A DNA stretch of 64,000 nt from Owenia fusiformis (taxonomy: Eukaryota; Annelida; Polychaeta; Sabellida; Oweniidae), in NCBI GenBank assembly GCA_903813345.2, contig CAIIXF020000003.1, positions 23,329,248 to 23,393,247 on the forward strand. The letters are read 5' to 3'. Made by a program: the position numbers and the translations under genes. The notes under the pieces were generated by a model. It was not told the origin of the DNA and did no database searches. It worked only from the letters and a program-made list of their open reading frames with translations. This document shows positions 57,838 to 64,000 of this stretch, in pieces (within the stretch, counting starts at the first letter, position 1; each line of letters begins with the position of its first letter).

Positions 57838-57985
57838 ATATGGTACCGTTTTGGCAACAGTATGGTACCACACAGTACCGTAGAGTACACAGTGCCATAT
57901 AGTACCGTAAACACTGAATGGAACCATACTCGAAACAGTACTGACCAGTACCATACTCTAAGTTAATGTACCATATGGTACCGTG
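57838..57985. repeat. Cluster of GGTACC-like palindromes
   Basis: CATATGGTACCGT-type words recur about nine times in 150 bp (CATATGGTACCG, CAGTATGGTACCAC, CAGTACCGTAGAG and others), ending with a second CATATGGTACCGTG at 57971. Confidence 0.6.
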
Positions 57986-58294
57986 ATTAAAGAGTGTGAA
58001 TTGGGGGTGTAAGTTTGTGTAGAAGTATGTTAGTAATAAAGGGGAAGTACATGTATGTATGTTAGTGGGGGGTCCACTGAAACTTGGTGCAAGACTAGAC
58101 ATAACTCACAAATGCACAAATGCAAAGTTCCTACAATTCAGATACTGCTGAATTGAGAGTCAGACTCACATATACAACTCAATTACATTCAAAGAAAAAC
58201 ACATACTGTATATCAAATTAGTTTGTCCTTTACTTTTATTAACAAACAATGAGCTATGGCTTAGATTTGTAGACCACACAAAACTTGTAAATAT

Positions 58295-58400
58295 GATGTA
58301 CAATAGAGATTTATGATGTACAATAAACAGATTTGTGATGTACAATGAACAGATGTATGATGTACAATAAACAGATTTATGATGTAAAATGAACATATAA
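58295..58400. repeat. ~22-bp tandem repeat (GATGTACAATAAACAGATTT)
   Basis: About five units of GATGTACAATRAACAGATTTAT. No gene context. Confidence 0.7.
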
Positions 58401-58504
58401 TGCAGTACTAATACCAGTCTCTGATGAGCCTAAATATTTAATGAAGAATGTGTAATATAGATCATCATCATACAAGTTATTATGAAGTGTTATGCATTCA
58501 TTTT

Positions 58505-58625
58505 TATGTCTCTACTAGAAGTGATGACATATTGTTATAGTCTCCAACTATCTTGTGGATGATGTTTGGCAGTCAGCATTCGGTGTCTGTAACAAATGGT
58601 AGGAAGTAACATTTTGCATGTTGTT
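58505..58625 (-). mobile_element. Family A hairpin element, degraded short copy
   Basis: TATGTCTCTACTAGAAGTGATGACATATTGTTATAGTCTCCAAC, then GTCAGCATTCGG, TGTAACAAATGGTAGGAAGTAACATTTTGCATG. It has the same order as other short family A copies, with a decayed hairpin. Confidence 0.5.
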
Positions 58626-59539
58626 TATTAGTTATATGACAATAACTGAAATCCTTTGTACTGGGAACTTGCTGTCGATATACATATTTTGATTGAACCT
58701 TCAAGGCCTCATATAACGTGTAAACCACTTTGTCTTATATTGTACCCATGACCCGATGTTATTAACCCTTAAAGGGTAAGGGGGGGCAGTTCTATCCCCT
58801 TAAGAATTTTTTGATAACCTTTTTCGTAGTTGACCTTTTGACCTGAAACTTACTGGCTTTTCTGAAAACTGAATTAGGCATGTTTTAGCGAAACAACTGT
58901 GACTCTAACACCCTTAGGAGGAAAGTTAGAGCTGTTCAAAGTGAGTAAAATACCCAAATTATCAGGTTTTTTTTTACTTGAAACGAAAAACCCCTTATAT
59001 TAGTTCTTAGACTTTGAATTTCTTCATTAATAATGGCTCAATATTGATGGATATTAAACGGATTGTCCGTTTTCAAGATAATAGGGGAGAGGGGGGCAGA
59101 TCTGCCATTGGTGTAATTTTCTATAGCCTAACTGTTAAAATGTGGCATGTGAAACTTTTCAAAATTTTAAAAAGTGGTTTTTGAATGACCCTTTCTTTTT
59201 AAAACATTTTTGCACCCTAAAACATTTTAGTACCACGCAAAATATAACATTCTGTTATTGAAATTATATCTCCTTTCTTTATTCTTCACAATGATGTTAA
59301 AAAGATAATGTGTTTTCCACTGTTAATAGTGGAATATTTGATGATTAAAAATTTAAACTTTTGTTTGAAAAATGGCGAAAAATTTAGAAATAGGCTAAAA
59401 AACTGACCAACTCTTTTTCCAGAAAAATGAAAACTTTTTTTCAAACTTTACATGGAACCTTTAAAGAAAATTATTAGTTTCCAATATCATTTTGTAATTT
59501 GATCATTAGATTTGGGAACATAATATGAAAACACAGTGA

Positions 59540-60201
59540 TTCATATCACACTTTGAAGAGCAAAATGGCCACTATGTAATTACTCAGATGCGAGTAGGTA
59601 GTTACCAGTTTCGCCACCAGGTGGCTGAGTCGGGGGGAAATAACATGGCAGGGTATTACAAAATTCCCTTAAACTTGAATATTCATCAGTTTTAGTGGTT
59701 CAGTTTTCATATTACCTTTTTGTATCTGATAGTTATACAAATTAAAATATGCCCAGTAAAAGAAAATCTTATCTGCCCAACACAAGAAAAGATATTTCAC
59801 TTTTTGTGATTTTACAACATAGGCTCTATGGGGAATCTCCCCGACCTAGAAGTCACATTTTCAGAGAAAATTAAATTTTCAAAGTTGATTAACTCTTCAA
59901 ACCCACATTTCTAGATGTAATTCTACATGTAGATTCCAAATATGACATCAGTTTGAATTTTTGATGACGTAAATCAAGATTGTTTCTACTCGTATCTAGT
60001 CTATTTACCCAGCATGCCCAAATGCCTTAATTAATCAGATCACTCTTCTGCTCTTGCATTTATAAAAATGTCAAGTTGAATGGGTAAACAGTTAACATGC
60101 AGTTTTGATCACAGATTTTTGTGGTGCCAGTGCCGCCATGATGCACACATACACATCGGTACAAGATACTACAACATAGCACTTTTTCAGTGCTATAAAA
60201 C
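59540..60201 (+). mobile_element. Family B hairpin element, copy 3, interrupted
   Basis: 5' motif ATATCACACTTTGAAGAGCAAAATGGCC (59543 on), with ACCCAGCATGCCCAAA and TCAAGTTGAATGGGTAAACAG after the insertion. It ends AGCACTTTTTCAGTGCTATAAAACAG (60177-60202). The 59586-59997 element splits it. Confidence 0.6.
59586..59997. mobile_element. TIR element, AGATGCGAGTAG family, copy 2
   Basis: 412 bp, ends AGATGCGAGTAG and CTACTCGTATCT, interior similar to 2543-2902 (AGGTAGTTACCAGTTTC, CTCTATGGGGAATC). It is inserted in a family B hairpin element, which gives a relative age. Confidence 0.75.
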
Positions 60202-60202
60202 A

Positions 60203-61656
60203 GTCAGTATCTAACATGTCTAAGGCAGGAATAAAAGTGGACTTAAGAGTAAGATATTATATAACAATAAGACGAACATATTCTTTATATATTTTTTATA
60301 TTTAATAATCAATAAATAATTTCATACACCAGTAGAAAATGTACATTTTGTGACTAAGATATTTTGCATTATTATTATTTTGTATTTACTATTTGAACAA
60401 ACAACTACAATCACTAGATCGTCCTCCTATAAGCAAAATGGGACCACTCTTACATGGGATCAGTCCTCCTATGAGGGATAAATTCTACAAGCACTCAGTC
60501 CTCAATATTAAGAGATCAGTCCTATAAGCTATAAATGATAATCATCCTATGACAGCAGAATGCCTCGGTCTGTCGGTCCTGTTTCTAGTGGGAGGGGCAA
60601 ATATATACTATACCACTCTATACTCCAGGAAAAATATAAGATGGTCGTGTGTTTGTTTTTCTTGCTGTAATCGTGAAGAGAATAAGAAAATCTCTTATTA
60701 GAGACGAAAAATCATGAAAGTAGAATTGAATTTATAAAACAGGAGGAAATCTATAAGGAAAAAGCGAACATTTCATTCATTCATTTTATTTCTATAGAAA
60801 TAAAATTCGAATCAAGAAAACATTTATCTGAGAGACAGAAGCATGTGGTCATACAGTACCAAAGTAGAAAAAATGATTTCTCAATAGCATTCAATTGATA
60901 TAAACTAGAACTATCAATATACAATCAAATGGTATTAAGGATTTTATAACAGTATTACACACAGCCACAAAAATTATCTTAATTAGAGACAGTCCATTAG
61001 GTAATTGACTATGCGTTCTTGAAGCTGTGTACAATACTGATTATTAATTATATGTATAGATAGATGACTGAGTACCAAGTCACACATTTGGTGATTTTTT
61101 AATCAAACTACCAATGATGCATGCTTATCACAGTATTTTAACAGAAATACTGTCTATATACATTAGTAAGCTTGATATATGATTAAAACAAAATTCAGAA
61201 ATGTTTAATGACAAGCATTGGTTAAATCATACGATGTAATGATAAATTATTAATATACTTGACTCATTCATGTCAACAGATCACATGTCTAAATTTGGAG
61301 TGTTTTAGTTGGGATATGTGGTGTAAACTAAAAGTAATAAAATGTATTAACTCAACCACTGTGAGATTGTTCCTGATATAGAAGATGGGCTCTATAATAC
61401 TGCAATTTATAACACTGTTAATATAGCCGAGTACAGTGAAACCCATAATGTTAGTACCCATTACTCGTGGCATGCATAGCAGAATGAGGACGTTTTTTGA
61501 GGCAATTTTTTTATTTTTCTCTGAAACAAATTTCTCACAACAAAGCATTAACCTACAAAATATTTTAGTCTCAGAATTTTGAATTTTTTGAAAGTGCCAA
61601 TCGCTGAAGTATTGGATTTCATCTATGTGCACTCTTAATTTCACTGGCATTTTATG
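60203..61656. other. Intergenic region, nothing recognised
   Basis: AT-rich with simple sequence only (for example TCATTCATTCATT near 60775). No exon with splice context. Confidence 0.4.
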
Positions 61657-61792
61657 CCTGGGTCACATTTGCTCCGATTCTTCGGCCGGCGCCTGGTCAA
61701 TTGAGTATCCTGTTCACAATTGTATTCAGTTTTGAACAGAATACTCAATCGGCTGAGCGCCAGCTGATGAATCGGAGTAAATGTGACCCAGG
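61657..61792. mobile_element. 136-bp MITE with CCTGGGTCACATTTGCTCCG ends
   Basis: The outer ~24 bp are inverted copies with few mismatches (CCTGGGTCACATTTGCTCCG / CGGAGTAAATGTGACCCAGG). The inner pair TCAATTGAGTATCCTGTTC / GAACAGAATACTCAATCGG is also inverted, so the whole element folds into one stem. Confidence 0.75.
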
Positions 61793-62846
61793 AATTAGGT
61801 AAGAATCACATATGCTTTTAATATCTTTTATACCGATTTTTCGGGAGTGCGAGCATACATGGAAAAGTCGTATTACATTTTTCATTCCACTAGGCATACC
61901 TTTACAGATCCATAAAAAATGTAAACATGCATATACATGCTAACTGTAAATATGTTTCACTGTGCATTCCAACCTGTACATAAATAGATATATATCTAAA
62001 CAATTCCTTCCACCTCTCTTGAATTCTCCACCAAGAGTTAAAGATACCAACTTGGTCACACTTAATATCCCACATACCATTTCTTTCTGTTACTTGAATA
62101 AAGCATTTCATTCGTGTTATTCCCACGGACCTCAAGGCCTATTCAACTTCCTGATTCTGTCATAGAATACAGATGTGGGAATACTGTATGACCACAGTGA
62201 TATCCCTTCAACATCATACACCCTTCTTTCTGTTAACTTCAGGATAAAATGGGTCAATATCTTTATAATTCACCACTCCATTCTTTTATATTAACTTTCA
62301 ATGACTCCTCACTGTCTATCTCTCCTGTACAATTTCCACTATTTTATGTATCTCACTGTCTTATAACTCCTCAGTCTGGTCTCTTCCCTCTACAATTTCC
62401 TATGATCATATGCAATGTTTTTGTTATTCTAATAGACAAACATGTACTTACTGGTTCTGAGTACTGGCTTTGTATGTTACTTGATGGCTACATGTGATTG
62501 CATGTGATACAGTTAAACTCATATAGTATGTAAAATGAACACATTCAGCTTTCAGAGACTTCACTTAACACCATGTATGTATCAAATCCTAGAAGTTTTC
62601 AATCAAAAATTGAGTTTGAAGTCAAGTAAGTTTGCAGTAAGTTTTCTTTTTCCATTTTTAATGACAATTAGACATTGGTTAGTAGTCTTTAAAAATCATG
62701 CTGGGCATTATGTTATATTCTGTTTAAAATTAAATGATTTAAACTGATTTTCATGCATTTTGAATTATTCAGAGTTAATGTGAATGTGTTGGTCTCTCAG
62801 GCTCTACAATATAAAGTGTAAGGTAGTCTTAAAGCTCGTGAAGAAC

Positions 62847-63006
62847 AGTAAAACCTGTCTAAGCGGGGCACCTTTGGTACCTCTAAAAAGTGTTCCACTT
62901 GGGAGGTGTTTCATTCATAGATTCATTTAACATTAAGTCAGTTGGTCTTGGAACTCTGAAAAGTGTTTCACTAACAGAGGTGTTCCACTTTACAGGTTTT
63001 AGTGTA
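62847..63006. mobile_element. 160-bp MITE of the AAAACCTGT family
   Basis: ACAGTAAAACCTGTCTAAGCGGGGCACC at the left, GGTGTTCCACTTTACAGGTTTTAGTGT at the right. The ends are inverted. The interior is shared with 36770-36895. Confidence 0.65.
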
Positions 63007-63189
63007 TAGAGCAACTTCAGACATCCACCTTGCCTGGTAATCGTGGCATTCTGTTTTACAATTTTTGCTGTTATAGTTAGGACACTGACCGTTACATCTT
63101 CAAAATTAAAAATCATTAGTTATAGCCATTCAAATATCTAATCATGTGCATAAAGAATGTACTTTATCATACATTCAAATACAGACCAC

Positions 63190-63328
63190 CAGCAGATCTA
63201 GAGGGGGGCGTCCTAAAAATTCGGAAAATTTGTGTTTTGCCTCATTGCTTTTTGCAAAATTTGACTCTTCGCTCACAGTTATTATCACACGCCCCCCCCT
63301 AACACAAAATCCTGGATCCGCCCCTGCA
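63190..63328. mobile_element. Remnant MITE with GGGGCGGATCCAGG-type end
   Basis: AGATCTAGAGGGGGGCG at the left and CGCCCCCCCCTAACACAAAATCCTGGATCCGCCCCTG at the right are inverted. The right end read outwards (CAGGGGCGGATCCAGGA) is a common hAT-type terminus. Confidence 0.6.
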
Positions 63329-63371
63329 GACTAACATCTTCATTATCAATAATCATTATTAGTTTATCTAT

Positions 63372-63640
63372 ATAGCCATTCATCAATATATTTAATCCTG
63401 CGTGTTGATGAAAGAACAAGATCCTATTGAAGATTCAAACATTGAGTGTGACACCTCCATTAATTATCCTTAATTTAGAGGATACAACATATTAGGTGTG
63501 TATCAATGTATATAATCCTGAACATTGGCGAAAGCACAAGATCCTATAGCAGATTCAGACATTAGTTTCATACATTCGGTAGTTTGTCCAATTGCAATCT
63601 CCAGAGGTGGTTGCTTAGGTAAATTGTGGGACTCTGCAAC
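63372..63640 (-). repeat. Partial duplication of the RANBP9/10 terminal exon
   Basis: GAACAAGATCCTATTGAAGATTCAAACATT (63412-63441) and ATCAATATATTTAATCCTG (63382 on) repeat the exon's own CACAAGATCCTATAGCAGATTCAGACATT and ATCAATGTATATAATCCTG about 121 bp away. The downstream copy is diverged and lies after the stop codon, in the 3' untranslated region. Confidence 0.8.
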
Positions 63641-63977
63641 AATATAAAATATTGATGATTTAGTAAAATATTATATTTAATAGAAGGAAGTAGGATTTGA
63701 GCAAGTTCAGGTCAACTCGAGTATATTAGATTAGGTCATTTAATGAATGGAAAAGCAAGTTGTTGAGCATCCACATTGAAAGAACACAGGCCTTACATCA
63801 CTTTATTTTAATCAGCTTCAAAATTTTTTGTTTGAGAATATTTTGCTTTGACTGTATCCCCTTACCTAATATAGCACTGTTAAGGCTAGCACATATAGGT
63901 TCTCTCTGTACAGGGTCTAACTGGTAACCTACTGGGCTAGACCAGGGGTCAGAATACGCTAGCAGACTGAAGGCATC
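63503..63977 (-). CDS. RANBP9: RANBP9/RANBP10 orthologue, last two exons only
   Basis: A scaffold subunit of the CTLH/GID E3 ligase. Exons 63977-63866 and 63633-63503 join in phase 1 (TTA G|AG). The translation contains [44 protein letters not shown] and ends [13 protein letters not shown] then TGA. This is the CRA-domain C-terminus of vertebrate RANBP9 and RANBP10, which end CAFATVEDYLH. The gene continues past the right edge of the window on the minus strand. It is probably the single co-orthologue of both vertebrate paralogues, so the symbol is provisional. Confidence 0.9.
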
Positions 63978-64000
63978 CTATAACATAGAATACATGTACA

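Noticed and set aside
57827-58102. 91-codon minus-strand frame rich in Tyr and Cys
   Set aside because: Generated by the palindrome cluster; no splice context or homology.
61902-62135. Minus-strand frame with WWRIQERWKELF
   Set aside because: Exon-like composition, but no matching splice partners or recognised family; too weak to call.

Overview
The window is nuclear DNA from an intron-rich invertebrate animal. The sequence is AT-rich. Its genes have GT-AG introns (one probable GC-AG) and encode proteins that align closely with human CENP-N, CMC2, SETD4, FBXL9/LRRC29, LONP2, CCDC90B/MCUR1, UBE2C and RANBP9/10. There are no bacterial operons, no CRISPR array and no viral genome. I cannot fix the phylum. 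Introns full of elements with minisatellite cores would fit a mollusc or another lophotrochozoan, but an ambulacrarian or a lancelet is not excluded. All exon coordinates were read by eye from splice sites and reading frame, and every gene model closes in frame.

Layout. 1405-14129 (-) CENPN, 10 exons. 14130-14437 putative shared promoter. 19220-20678 (+) CMC2, 3 coding exons, with a probable untranslated first exon near 14.4 kb. 17532-18323 (+) an unassigned seven-helix membrane protein, probably nested in CMC2 intron 1. 20710-22071 (+) SETD4, a single exon only 31 bp after CMC2. 23113-24266 (+) an unassigned 199-aa protein. 26772-29341 (-) FBXL9/LRRC29. 29543-42630 (+) peroxisomal LON protease LONP2, 18 exons, ending in the SKL peroxisomal signal. 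45727-52990 (-) CCDC90B/MCUR1, 7 exons. 53600-57328 (+) UBE2C, 5 exons. 63503-63977 (-) the last two exons of a RANBP9/10 gene that continues beyond the window. Three gene pairs are divergent: CENPN/CMC2, FBXL9/LONP2 and CCDC90B/UBE2C.

The noncoding half is a dense mosaic of non-autonomous elements. They include four dispersed families that share one unusual architecture: a short 5' motif, a minisatellite core, a GACG-rich spacer, and a 3' hairpin whose right arm is the inverse of the 5' motif. This resembles Helentron-associated (HINE-like) elements. There are also several hAT-type and other terminal-inverted-repeat MITEs, some with exact target duplications, some nested. A miniature LTR element (TRIM) has LTRs containing tRNA-like A and B boxes.

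The most unusual observation is in LONP2. Five of its 18 exons have their splice-site region duplicated in tandem, up to ten times in one place. The RANBP9/10 terminal exon shows the same kind of event. The best ancient signals are the conserved CENPN/CMC2 head-to-head pair, a grouping of genes that in human lie on 16q and 6p23, and a two-CCAAT plus CHR promoter before UBE2C.
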